A stretch of 64,000 nt of DNA from Skermanella sp. TT6 (GTDB lineage: Bacteria > Pseudomonadota > Alphaproteobacteria > Azospirillales > Azospirillaceae), in assembly GCF_016653635.2 (NCBI RefSeq), contig NZ_CP067421.1, positions 248,001-312,000 on the forward strand, given 5' to 3'. Below the pieces are notes generated by a model that was given only the letters and a program-made list of their open reading frames with translations, did no database searches and was not told the DNA's origin. The translations under genes were made by a program, and so were the position numbers. Below are positions 10,342 to 18,872 of this stretch, in pieces. Position 1 is the first letter of the stretch. Every line of letters starts with the position of its first letter.

Positions 10342-10695
10342 ACGACGAGTCCAGCGTCAGGGTGATCGCCGGGGCGGCGGTTGTCGGTTCGAGCGCGGCG
10401 GCATCGCGCAGCGCCTCACCGAGCTTCAGGGTGCGGCCGCGCATGCTTTTGTGGCTGATGCCGCTATCGACCGGCAGAAGGTGCCCGAGCACGCCAGCCG
10501 CGACCCGCTAAGGCATGAGGGCGGACAAGCGGGCCTGGAGCTGATCGAGTTCGGGCGCCGATCGGCAGCGCACTGGCCAGCCGACAGCGGCCTCCATCGT
10601 GCCGCAGCCGGCGCAGCGGAAGCGGGGCAGACGGACGGTGACCTGACCGAACAGGGTAGCGATCTGGCGCGGGCGGTAATTCTTGATGCGACAGG
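10342..10695 (-). pseudogene. ISKra4-family transposase remnant
   Basis: On the minus strand one frame reads NYRPRQIATLFGQVTVRLPR, then RFRCAGCGTMEAA, an in-frame TAG, then RVAAGVLGHLLPVDSGISH and ending AITLTLDS. This matches from memory the pattern of ISKra4-family transposases: an LFGxVxVRxPR beta segment, a CxxC pair, a VLxxLLPV helix, and a catalytic Asp at the LTLD position. Everything after that Asp is gone, and the 5' part is missing too. The fragment abuts the end of ngg, so an old insertion probably decayed here. No terminal repeats could be identified. Confidence 0.6.
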
Positions 10696-10981
10696 GCTAT
10701 GCCCAAAAACGCGATGTCGCCGGGACCACTTCGACTCACGATCTCTGTTTTGTTGTGGTCGCTTTGCATTCTTTTCGTGTGCACCGGAAGTGCGGAAGAA
10801 CCCGAAATATGCAGCATGCTGTCCGGTTGTTTGCGCCGCAGCATGGTTCGGCCACGAGGTTTCACCCTCTACAATAGCGGCCCGCGGAGCTGCTCTCTTT
10901 CCGGCACGATGGCGCAATTATTGCATGTTTTGACTTGGCGACCTGACCAGGAAACTGTGGGGAACGAGGAAGGTGAGGCCG
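10696..10981. other. Non-coding stretch upstream of the glucosidase
   Basis: There is no convincing gene. The overlapping ORFs in this part have no recognisable motifs and are anti-sense to each other. It probably contains the promoter of the following glucosidase gene, but no clear -35/-10 pair was found. Confidence 0.4.
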
Positions 10982-13681
10982 ATGACGGCAGCGTACGGCA
11001 CCCATGCGCCCGATCCCGAGCGCCTACGGCTCAAGGAACAGGCACAAGGCTTGCGCGATTGGCAGCTCTGGGGTCCTTACCTTAGCGACCGCCAGTGGGG
11101 CACGGTGCGAGAGGACTACAGCGCGGACGGCGAAGCCTGGAACCACGTAACCTATGAGGATGCCAAATCGCGGGCCTACCGGTGGGGCGAGGACGGGCTG
11201 GCGGGTTTGTCGGATTCGACCCAGCGCCTGTGCCTGGCGCTGGGACTGTGGAACGGCGCCGATCCGTTGCTGAAGGAGCGGCTATTTGGCCTGTCCGGCC
11301 CGGAAGGCAGTCACGGCGAGGACGTCAAGGAACTGTACTGGCACCTGGACGCCGTACCGAGCCACGCCTACCTGCGCATGCTCTACAAGTACCCGCAGCG
11401 GGCTTTCCCCTACGAGGAGCTGCGCGCGGCGAACCGGGGCCGTCCCCGGCCGGAGGGCGAGTTCGAGCTGCTGGATACCGGAATCCTGGACGGCAATCGG
11501 TACTTCGACGTCTTCATGGAATATGCCAAGGCCGATGAGGCCGACATCCTGATGCGCGTGACCGTGCACAACTATGGTCCCGAGCCTGCCCGGCTGCATG
11601 TGCTGCCCCAGCTCTGGTTCGCTAACCACTGGTCCTGGCGGCAGGGCCATCCCAAGCCCTCAATGGCGCTGGACGGGTGGCAATGCGTGGCGGCGGAGCA
11701 CAGGATGCTGGGCCGCTACACCTTCCATGTGGAGGACGCCGCCGAGTTGCTGTTCTGCGAGAACGAGACCAACCCGCACGCCTTCGGCCTGCCGCCCGGG
11801 GAAGGCGTGTTCAAGGACGGGCTGCACGACAGGATTGTCGGCGGCTGGAGAGACGCCGTGCGCCGCGACGGCCCGGCGACCAAGGTCGGCGCTTGGCACG
11901 TCCGCACGGTCGAGCCCGGCGGGACCTGGGTGGTGCGCGCCCGGCTAGTCCGCGGCCAGCCGATCCTGCCGCCCTTCACAGGCTTCGACGCGCTGGTCGA
12001 CCTGCGCCGGTCGGAAGCGGACCGGTTCTACGAGCCTATCCAGCGCGACCTGCAAGGCGACGACGCCCGGTCGGTGCAGCGGCAGGCCTTCGCCGGCATG
12101 ATCTGGAACAAGCAGTTCTACAAGTTCGACGTCTATCGCTGGCTGCGCGGCGACCCCGCCATGCCACCGCCCCCGCCGGAACGCAAGCAGGGCCGCAATT
12201 CGGACTGGCGCCACCTGTCGGCCGAGGACATCATCTCGATGCCGGACAAGTGGGAGTATCCCTGGTTCGCCGCCTGGGACCTGGCGTTCCACTGCGTCCC
12301 CTTCGCCCTGATCGACCCGGCCTTCGCCAAGCACCAGCTGCTGCTGCTGACGTCCGAAGACTATATGCACCCCAACGGGCAGATCCCGGCCTATGAATGG
12401 GCGTTCGGCGACGCCAACCCTCCGGTCCACGCCTGGGCGGCATGGCGCGTGTTTGAGATCGAGAAGATCGCCAACGGCGGCCGGGGCGACCGGATCTTCC
12501 TAGAGCGGATCTTCCACAAGCTGCTGCTGAATTTCGCCTGGTGGGTGAACCGCAAGGACGCTCAGGGCCGCAACGTCTTCCAGGGCGGCTTCCTGGGGCT
12601 GGACAATATCGGCGTATTCGACCGCAGCCGGCCGCTGCCGACCGGCGGTTTCCTGGACCAGGCCGACGGCACCGCCTGGATGGCCATGTTCGCGCTGAAG
12701 ATGATGCGCATCGCGCTGGAACTGGCGTTCGATGACGACGTCTTCGAGGACATCGCGAGCAAATTCTTCGAGCACTTCCTATATATCGCCCAGGCGCTCA
12801 ACAATATCGGCGAGCGCGGCATCGGCCTATGGAGCGAGAGCGACAAGTTCTTCCACGACGTGCTGAACCTGCCGGACGGTACGATGCACGAGCTGAAGCT
12901 GCGCTCCATGGTGGGCCTGACGCCGCTGTTCGCGGCCGAGACGATTGAGCCGGACCTGCTGCACCGACTGCCCCGGTTCGCCCGCCGCCTGGACCTGTTC
13001 CTGAGCCGGCGCACCGACTTGGCCAGCCTGGTCTCGCGCTGGAACGAGCCGGGAGTCGGCGAGCGCCGGCTGCTGTCGCTGCTGCGCGGCCACCGGGTCA
13101 AGCGGCTGCTGGTGCGGATGCTCGATCCGGAGGAGTTCCTGTCCGACTACGGCATCCGCTCGATGTCGCGGGTGCACGCGGCGGAGCCCTACGTGTTCGA
13201 AACCGAGCACGAGCGGATCTCCGTCGGCTACGAGCCGGGCGAGAGCCAGACCTTTATGTTCGGCGGCAATTCGAACTGGCGCGGCCCCGTCTGGTTTCCC
13301 ATGAACTACCTGATCGTCGAGGCGCTGGAGCGCTTCCACTATTATTACGGCGACGATTTTCTGGTCGAATGCCCGACTGGGTCGGGCAACCTCATGACCC
13401 TGAAGGAGATATCGTGCGAGGTCGCAGGGCGGCTGACCCGGCTGTTCCTGAAGGACGGGCGGGGCCGGCGGCCGATCCACGGTAACCGCGAGTTACTCCA
13501 GACTGACCCCGCCTTCGCCGACCATGTCTGGTTCCACGAGTATTTCCACGGCGACACCGGCACCGGCCTGGGCGCGTCGCACCAGACCGGCTGGACGGGC
13601 TTGGTGGCGAACCTGCTGCTTCGGCAGCCCTGCGCAATACTCCCTTTGCGACAACTCGGCGCGCATCCGGGCAGAGAGTAA
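10982..13681 (+). CDS. GH63-like glycoside hydrolase (glucosidase, MGH1-type)
   Basis: A cytoplasmic enzyme of about 899 residues with the bacterial glucosidase/GH63-like (alpha/alpha)6-barrel pattern. Recognisable stretches are DRQWGTVREDYSADGEAWNH at the N-terminus, DKWEYPWFAAWDLAFH, AYEWAFGDANPPVHAWA, and GGNSNWRGPVWFPMNYL with FHEYFHGDTGTGLGASHQTG near the end. No signal peptide is seen. Relatives are annotated as glucosidases possibly acting on glucosylglycerol-, mannosylglycerate- or trehalose-type solutes; the substrate here is unknown. The ATG at 10982 is preferred over GTG 10973 because GAGGAAGG lies just upstream of it. Codon use matches the NAGGN genes. Confidence 0.8.
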   Translation: MTAAYGTHAPDPERLRLKEQAQGLRDWQLWGPYLSDRQWGTVREDYSADGEAWNHVTYEDAKSRAYRWGEDGLAGLSDSTQRLCLALGLWNGADPLLKERLFGLSGPEGSHGEDVKELYWHLDAVPSHAYLRMLYKYPQRAFPYEELRAANRGRPRPEGEFELLDTGILDGNRYFDVFMEYAKADEADILMRVTVHNYGPEPARLHVLPQLWFANHWSWRQGHPKPSMALDGWQCVAAEHRMLGRYTFHVEDAAELLFCENETNPHAFGLPPGEGVFKDGLHDRIVGGWRDAVRRDGPATKVGAWHVRTVEPGGTWVVRARLVRGQPILPPFTGFDALVDLRRSEADRFYEPIQRDLQGDDARSVQRQAFAGMIWNKQFYKFDVYRWLRGDPAMPPPPPERKQGRNSDWRHLSAEDIISMPDKWEYPWFAAWDLAFHCVPFALIDPAFAKHQLLLLTSEDYMHPNGQIPAYEWAFGDANPPVHAWAAWRVFEIEKIANGGRGDRIFLERIFHKLLLNFAWWVNRKDAQGRNVFQGGFLGLDNIGVFDRSRPLPTGGFLDQADGTAWMAMFALKMMRIALELAFDDDVFEDIASKFFEHFLYIAQALNNIGERGIGLWSESDKFFHDVLNLPDGTMHELKLRSMVGLTPLFAAETIEPDLLHRLPRFARRLDLFLSRRTDLASLVSRWNEPGVGERRLLSLLRGHRVKRLLVRMLDPEEFLSDYGIRSMSRVHAAEPYVFETEHERISVGYEPGESQTFMFGGNSNWRGPVWFPMNYLIVEALERFHYYYGDDFLVECPTGSGNLMTLKEISCEVAGRLTRLFLKDGRGRRPIHGNRELLQTDPAFADHVWFHEYFHGDTGTGLGASHQTGWTGLVANLLLRQPCAILPLRQLGAHPGRE

Positions 13682-13779
13682 GCTTGCCAGAAACATAGGT
13701 GACGAGGCATTTCCTGCTCGCCGCAACCTCGGGACGGCGGGTCGGGATCACTGCTTGAACTTTCGTGGAGAGAGCCACC

Positions 13780-14412
13780 ATGTCTTCCATCGATCAGCTT
13801 ATCGCCGGGTTCAGGGCGTTCCGTGTCTCGAATTTCGAGCACCGCCCCGAACTGTTCGAGCAGCTTGTCAGTCGCGGCCAGGCGCCCGAGGTGCTGATGA
13901 TCGCCTGCTCGGATTCCCGGGTCGATCCGGCCCTGCTGCTCAACGCCCAGCCGGGCGAGCTGTTCGTGGTGCGCAACGTCGCCAACCTGGTCCCGCCCTA
14001 CGAGCCCGACGGCCGGCACCACGGCACCAGCGCGGCGCTTGAGTTCGCCGTCCGCGATCTGACGGTCTCGCACATCGTCGTGCTGGGCCATTCTCGCTGC
14101 GGCGGCATGGAGGCGCTCCGTAACTCGGCACTCGGCGAACGGTTCGACCGCGAATTCATAACACCCTGGGTCTCCATCGCGCAGGAGGCCTGCCACTGCG
14201 CCGATGCCGAGACCCTGGCCGGCCCGGACGGCGCGCGGCTGGTGGAACAGGCCGCCCTCAAGGTGTCGCTGGCCAACCTGATGACTTTCCCGTGGGTGCG
14301 CGACCGCGTCGAGTCCGGCGAGCTTCAGCTCCATGCCTGGTGGTTCAACCTGGAGAAGGGCGAGCTCTGGGCCGTCACCGACGACGCGGAGCCACCGGCT
14401 CCCATCGCGTAA
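13780..14412 (+). CDS. can: Beta-class carbonic anhydrase
   Basis: Interconverts CO2 and bicarbonate. Zinc ligands and the Asp-Arg dyad are visible in MIACSDSRVDP, and His and Cys in VLGHSRCGGMEA. The rest of the protein (FVVRNVANLVPP, HHGTSAALEFAV) is typical of plant-type beta enzymes. ATG 13780 yields 210 residues and has a GTGGAGAGAG ribosome site; an upstream GTG at 13765 overlaps that site and is rejected. It is a single gene 98 bp after the glucosidase. Bicarbonate supply for anaplerotic carboxylation is the usual role. Confidence 0.94.
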   Translation: MSSIDQLIAGFRAFRVSNFEHRPELFEQLVSRGQAPEVLMIACSDSRVDPALLLNAQPGELFVVRNVANLVPPYEPDGRHHGTSAALEFAVRDLTVSHIVVLGHSRCGGMEALRNSALGERFDREFITPWVSIAQEACHCADAETLAGPDGARLVEQAALKVSLANLMTFPWVRDRVESGELQLHAWWFNLEKGELWAVTDDAEPPAPIA

Positions 14413-14609
14413 ACGCGGACGGCCGCTTCAGAACAGCTGTTGCACGGCTACAGTGCCGTGCGCGAAATGCGAAGCACCCCTACCGTTCTTTTGGCATTGC
14501 CGGGCGACATCACGTTCCAAAGCGATCCAGATTTAACGCAATCCGCTGTAGTGGCTCTGCACAGTGATTATGATGAGTTCAGGCGGTCTGCCTGCGTGTT
14601 GCACAGATA

Positions 14610-15609
14610 GGAGCTATAGCGGAATTTGGGTGACGAGGTGTTCAGGCGGCGCTCTGTGATGTCGGCACGCTGACCTCGATGCCGTCGCGGAATGTGACGC
14701 CCTGGATGATCTTGGGCAACTGGTTTTCACCTTTCAGCCGTCGCCAGGTCCGGGATGCTGCCGAGATCAGCTTGAAGACCATGAGCTTGGCGGTGTCCTG
14801 CGAAAGCGCGCCCTTGGTGCGGACCGTCCGGTGCCGAACCGTGGCAAAGACACCTTCTATGGGGTTTGTGGTCCGCACGTGATCCCAATGCTCGGCCGGG
14901 AAGCTGTAGAAGGCCAGCAGGGCATCGCGGTCCTTGGTCAGGCACTCGACAGCCCCGGAATACTTGGCGCCGTACTTCTTTTCGAAGGTATAAATAGCAC
15001 GCTCCGCCGCCTTGAGGTCGGGCGCCATCCAGATCTCCCGCAAGTCCTGCTTGACCACGGGCTGGATGGATTTCGCCACCTTGTTGATAACATTGCCAGT
15101 TTTATGAAACCAGCACCGCTGGTGCCGTGTTCCGGGAAAGACCTCGTCAAGCGCCTTCCAGAAGCCCAATTCACCATCGGCGACCGCCAGTTCAGGAGCA
15201 ATCGTGAGCCCGCGCGCCTTCAGGTCGATCAGCAGTTCGCGCCAGCTCTGGGCGCTTTCACGGACGCCGACCTGGAAGCCGAGCAGTTCCTTTTTGCCTT
15301 CCGGCGTGGCGCCGATCATCACCAGCATGCACTCGGCAGTGGGCTCCATACGGGCCTGGAGGTAGACGCCGTCGGCCCAGACATAGACGTAGCGCCGGGC
15401 CGACAGGTCCCGCCGCTGCCAGCGCGTATAGTCCTCCGCCCAGCTCTCTTTCAGCCGCGCGATGACCGTGGGCGACAGGTTGGGCGCATCCTTGCCCAGC
15501 AGAACGCCCAGCGCCTCTTGGAAATCACCGGCCGAGACACCGCGCAGGTACAGGATCGGCAGCAAAGCATCCAAGCTCGTCGTCCGCCGTGCCCAGCGCG
15601 GCAGCAGCG
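14610..15609 (-). mobile_element. IS256-family element copy 1, truncated by an IS6 insertion
   Basis: The downstream end starts at GGAGCTATAGCGGAATTTGG, and the same terminus recurs at 17971. The upstream end is missing because an IS6 element begins at 15610. The missing N-terminal part of the transposase is not found on the far side of the IS6, so this was not a simple insertion, or a deletion followed. Confidence 0.8.
14642..15609 (-). pseudogene. IS256-family transposase, C-terminal three quarters
   Basis: About 320 residues of a mutator-type (IS256) DDE transposase. Motifs seen are YVYVWADGVYLQ (first Asp), ELAVADGELGFWKAL (second Asp), HQRCWFHKTGN and TTNPIEGVFATVRHRT (region of the catalytic Glu). 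The full protein is normally about 400 residues; the N-terminal domain is lost where the frame runs into the IS6 end at 15610. It is over 90 percent similar to the second copy at 18003-18872. Unlikely to be active alone. Confidence 0.85.
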
Positions 15610-16602
15610 GGTTCTGTCAGCTTTCGGGGCAAGTAGAGCTGGTGCCAGGTTGATGCCTACCAGAAGCTGCATCAGGCGGCGGAGATCAGGTCCCGCAACG
15701 CGGCCACGCGCTGCAGGTGGATAACCCGCCGACGGGCGAGCGAGACGTTCTGGTTGATGTAGGTGGCCGGGCGCAGGAAGTTGCGGACCTCGTCGAAGGC
15801 GCGGCAGAAGCGATGGGCCGCCTCGAAGTTCTTGAAGCCGCGCATCGGCCGATAGCGCCCTTTTATGCCCCGGTGATTTTGTTCGATCACGTTGTTTTTG
15901 TACTGACTGGTGCGGTGGTCGACGTCGGTGCCGAGTTCGTCGGCAATGGCCTTGGGATAGCTGGTATGGCCGTCGGTGGTGACCTGCTCCGGCTCGACCT
16001 GGGTGACCGACCGGGCGGAGCGGAGGAATGCTTTCGCCGCGGCCATGTCGCGGGTTGCGCTGAGATAGACGTCGACCAGGGTGCCGTCGCGGTCGATCGC
16101 CCGGTAGAGATAGCACCATGCGCCGGCGACTTTGACGTAGGTCTCGTCGACGTGCCAGCACCGGCCGGCCTTGCCGGCCCGGCGCTGGCGAAGGCCCTCG
16201 GTCAGCAGCGGCGCCAGCCTGGCTTCCCAGTCCCGCACTGCCTCGTGGGTGAACACGAGGCCCCGGATCAGGAACATCTACTGCCTCCGGCATTAGCTAA
16301 AGCTCCCGCCAGATCGCGCAGGCTGAGCTTGTAGCGCAACCTCCAGAAGACGACCAGGAACACGATGTCAGTCGGGACCTGGACCCGGTTCAGCGCCGTG
16401 CCGGTCCGCTCCTTGAACCGCCGCCCGCAATCCCGGCAGCGAAAACGCCGGAAGCCATGAACCGTTCGCCCCTCCCGCTCGGTGGTCGACGACGAGTGGC
16501 AGTGCGGGCAGTCCATGACGGCTCTCTTGATCGCTCAAAAGTGGCCGGGGAACCTATCCGCTGGGGGCGCTCTCGGCAAGCTGCCCCGAGATTTGACAGA
16601 AC
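15610..16602 (-). mobile_element. IS6-family element
   Basis: The inverted ends read GGTTCTGTCAGCTTTCGGGG at 15610 and, reversed, GGTTCTGTCAAATCTCGGGG ending at 16602. The flanking 8-mers (CAGCAGCG and GCCTGGCG) do not match, so the original target duplication is lost, as often happens after IS6-mediated deletions. Its transposase is broken. Confidence 0.8.
15672..16516 (-). pseudogene. IS6-family transposase with N-terminal zinc ribbon, broken by a 26-bp insertion
   Basis: The N-terminal part (16268-16516) begins MDCPHCHSSSTTEREGRT with a CxxC...CRDC zinc ribbon, then helices ending SLRDLAG. The catalytic part (15672-16277) has WHVDETYVKV, VTTDGHTSYPKA and NNVIEQNHRGIKGRY, the DDE residues of the IS6 group. 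The two parts are in different frames because 26 bases (16280-16305) are inserted between the codons for LA and for EMFLIRG. Removing those bases restores one frame of about 270 residues. The element is therefore probably inactive. Confidence 0.85.
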
Positions 16603-16682
16603 CGCCTGGCGAGGTGCCGGCAGGTTGACATGCGCTCCGGGCGCAATGGCGCTTGCCACGATGATGCCCGAAAACGGCTGGC

Positions 16683-16925
16683 GTGGCAATCCTGCTGGCG
16701 CTGGGCGGGTGCGCTGCTCCTGTCCCGCAAACGGTCGTATCCGGGACGCCGGCCGATCAACGGTGGCAAGCGGGAGTTGACGGTCCAGGAACTCTGTCCC
16801 AAAACGAGGTGCTGCGAAGTTCACGAAAAAAGCCCCGCCAGAAGTTTGCGGGGCTCAGGGGTCGTTGCTTGCACTGGAAACAGACACGTTGGAATTCTGG
16901 CGTGTTTTGGTTAACGAGCGGTTAA
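16683..16925 (+). CDS. Possible small lipoprotein, or remnant of one
   Basis: An 80-residue frame from GTG 16683 starts with a lipobox-like signal, VAILLALGGCAAP, after which the sequence is hydrophilic. A stop lies just upstream, so the start is confined to this GTG. There is no good ribosome site, and the C-terminal half crosses a minus-strand terminator. It lies right beside the IS6 end, so it may be the debris of a longer lipoprotein gene. Function unknown. Confidence 0.25.
   Translation: MAILLALGGCAAPVPQTVVSGTPADQRWQAGVDGPGTLSQNEVLRSSRKKPRQKFAGLRGRCLHWKQTRWNSGVFWLTSG
16825..16855 (-). terminator. Rho-independent terminator, minus strand
   Basis: On the minus strand AGCCCCGC pairs with GCGGGGCT across a 9-base loop and is followed by six T residues. 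It faces the small minus-strand genes upstream at 17.1-17.5 kb. Confidence 0.7.
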
Positions 16926-16961
16926 CCATGCCTCGTGCCGCCACGGAGTTCTGGAAGAAAG

Positions 16962-16985
16962 GCCCGCACGAGCTGTCGTGCGGGC
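16962..16985 (-). terminator. Rho-independent terminator, minus strand
   Basis: A perfect 10-bp stem (GCCCGCACGA / TCGTGCGGGC) with a 4-base loop, followed on the minus strand by CTTTCTTCC. It lies 80 bp behind the 58-residue ORF at 17066-17242 and is probably its terminator. Confidence 0.6.
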
Positions 16986-17065
16986 AGTCCGGATTTTGTG
17001 AGAACCACAGGCTGTCACTGTGGTGAAGCTTGCATAAATTAACCATATCGATAAGCCAATTAGGC

Positions 17066-17242
17066 TTAACGGTATTTTCCTTCGGAAGAAAGTGCCTCGT
17101 ATAAACGAAGGGCATAATCGTCTTGTTCGTCAAAATCCTTAAAGCGTTCTATCGTTTCGAGAATGCGCTCCTGTTCAGAACCGCTCAGAGTCTGGCTCAA
17201 AGAGATTAAGTCGGCGAGGGCTTGGCGGACGTGATCCTGCAT
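17066..17242 (-). CDS. Small hypothetical protein, 58 residues
   Basis: A short frame starting MQDHVRQALADLISLSQTL and ending EALSSEGKYR. GAGGA lies 8 bases before the ATG, and a terminator follows. The sequence is helical and acidic (QERILETIERFKDFDEQDDY) with no membrane segment. It resembles the next ORF upstream in length, charge and the QxxIL pattern, so the two look like diverged paralogues. The local base composition is AT-richer than the flanks. No family recognised; a regulatory or antitoxin-like role would be a guess. Confidence 0.5.
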   Translation of the reverse strand: MQDHVRQALADLISLSQTLSGSEQERILETIERFKDFDEQDDYALRLYEALSSEGKYR

Positions 17243-17348
17243 GGCGGAGTCCTCAACTAGTCAAAACCCTGATGTTTCCACTTGGGCATAAGGCTACTCC
17301 TCTCACCTGCAATCATAAATAGCGATTTTGCGGTGCATCATAACGCTA

Positions 17349-17522
17349 TCAATCAATGCTGTACCTAAATCGGATGAGCGCCAGTTCTTCCTCATCGCGC
17401 CACTCATTGGGGGTGGACAGGCGGGTAATGATCCTCAGAATCTCCTGTTGCTTTGCGGGGTCTGATGTTTCAGACGCAACTACTTTTAGCTCATCTATGA
17501 TTCGTTGTGTCCGGTCTTCCAT
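17349..17522 (-). CDS. Small hypothetical protein, 57 residues
   Basis: A frame starting MEDRTQRIIDELKVVASET and ending LALIRFRYSID. Like its neighbour at 17066 it has an M-x-D start, a central QQEILRIITRL helix and an acidic WRDEEELAL segment. The two are 106 bp apart on the same strand, with an AT-rich spacer that could hold a second promoter. The ribosome site is weak. Coding is supported mainly by the similarity between the two. Function unknown. Confidence 0.4.
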   Translation of the reverse strand: MEDRTQRIIDELKVVASETSDPAKQQEILRIITRLSTPNEWRDEEELALIRFRYSID

Positions 17523-17624
17523 AACACACCAACTAAGCTTTAGCCTTCATTCGTAACAATTCCTTATGGCTTTTCATCATAGTGTCATAAAGAAAAGATC
17601 CCCGGCGCGGAGGCGACGCGCCAG

Positions 17625-17970
17625 GGCTTAGAGGATGTTGAGCTGAAGATGCGCTAAATTTGAGTGGCGAGGAGGCGTGAGGCTTAAGGTTGATGAATTG
17701 TTGATCTGATAAGGGGTGGCGCGGGATCCAGGAGGATGCGCGATGACGGACAAACCTTACCCAACGGATCTGACGGATCAGCAATGGGAACTGATCAGGC
17801 CGTTGCTTGAGCGCAGCCATGGACGGCGTGGCCAGCGGCACTACAGTCTACGGCGGATAGTTGATGGCTGCTTCTATGTTCTGCGGGGTGGTATCCCCTG
17901 GCGCATGATGCCTCACGATCTCCCGCCGTGGGAGGATGTCTACTATCATCTGCGCACCTGGCGCCGGAAG
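17625..17970 (+). mobile_element. IS5-family element, left part only
   Basis: Contains the 5' leader and first 76 codons of an IS5-type transposase, cut off at 17970 by the end of the second IS256 copy. The left boundary near GAGGATGTTGAGC at about 17630 is approximate. Confidence 0.55.
17743..17970 (+). pseudogene. IS5-family transposase, N-terminal fragment
   Basis: Starts MTDKPYPTDLTDQQWELIRP after a GGAGG ribosome site and continues GCFYVLRGGIPWRMMPHDLP, the DUF4096-type N-terminal domain of IS5-family transposases. The catalytic domain is lost where the IS256 end begins at 17971. It differs from the IS5 transposase at 20574. Confidence 0.85.
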
Positions 17971-18872
17971 GGAGCTATAGCGGAATTTGGGTGACGAGGT
18001 GTTCAGGCGGCGCTCTGTGATGTCGGCACGCTGACCTCGATGCCGTCGCGGAATTTGACGCCTTGAATGATTTTGGGCAACTGGTTTTCGCCCTGAAGTC
18101 GCCGCCAGGTTCTGGATGCTGCCGAGATCAGCTTGAAGACCATGAGCTTGGCGGTGTCCTGCGAGAGCGCGCCCTTGGTGCGGATCGTTCGGTGCCGGAC
18201 CGTGGCGAACACGCTTTCTATGGGGTTCGTGGTCCGGACATGATCCCAGTGCTCGGCCGGGAAGCTGTAGAACGCCAGCAGGGCATCACGGTCCTTGGTC
18301 AGACACTCGACGGCACCGGAGTACTTGGCGCCGTACTTCTTCTCGAAGGTATCAAGGGCATGCTCCGCCGCCTTGAGGTCGGGCGCCATCCAGATCTCCC
18401 GCAGGTCCTGCTTGACCGCGGGCTGGAGCGATTTCGCCACCCTGTTGAGAACATTGGCACTTTTGTGAAACCAGCACCGCTGGTGCCGTGTGCCGGGGAA
18501 GACCTCGTCGAGCGCCTTCCAGAACCCCAAGGCGCCGTCGGCGACCGCCAGTTCGGGAGCGATCGTGAGCCCACGGGCCTTCAGATCGATCAGCAGTTCG
18601 CGCCAGCTCTGGGCGCTCTCGCGAACGCCGACCTGGAAGCCGATCAGCTCCTTTTTACCTTCCGGCGTGGCGCCGATCATCACCAGCATGCACTCGGCGG
18701 TGGGTTCCATACGGGCCTGGAGGTAGACGCCGTCGGCCCAGACATAAACATAGCGCCGGGCCGACAGGTCCCGCCGTTGCCAGCGCGCGTAATCTTCCGC
18801 CCAGCTCTCCTTCAGCCGGGAAATGACCGCCGGCGACAGATTGGGCGCGTCCTTGCCGAGCAGCGCGGCCAG
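17971..18872 (-). mobile_element. IS256-family element copy 2, truncated
   Basis: Begins with the same terminus (GGAGCTATAGCGGAATTTGG) as copy 1. Homology with copy 1 stops at about 18872, where the IS1111-type element starts. Both copies have lost the same N-terminal part of the transposase, by different insertions. Confidence 0.8.
18003..18872 (-). pseudogene. IS256-family transposase, C-terminal part, copy 2
   Basis: About 290 residues nearly identical to the copy at 14642, with YVYVWADGVYLQ, ELAVADGALGFWKAL and TTNPIESVFATVRH. The minus-strand frame runs on to 20234 through the anti-sense of the neighbouring IS1111 element, but that extension is not protein-like and marks the truncation at 18872. 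Inactive by itself. Confidence 0.85.

Noticed and set aside
10337-10933. A 198-codon + strand frame after ngg
   Set aside because: It is anti-sense to an ISKra4 transposase remnant and has no motifs or ribosome site.
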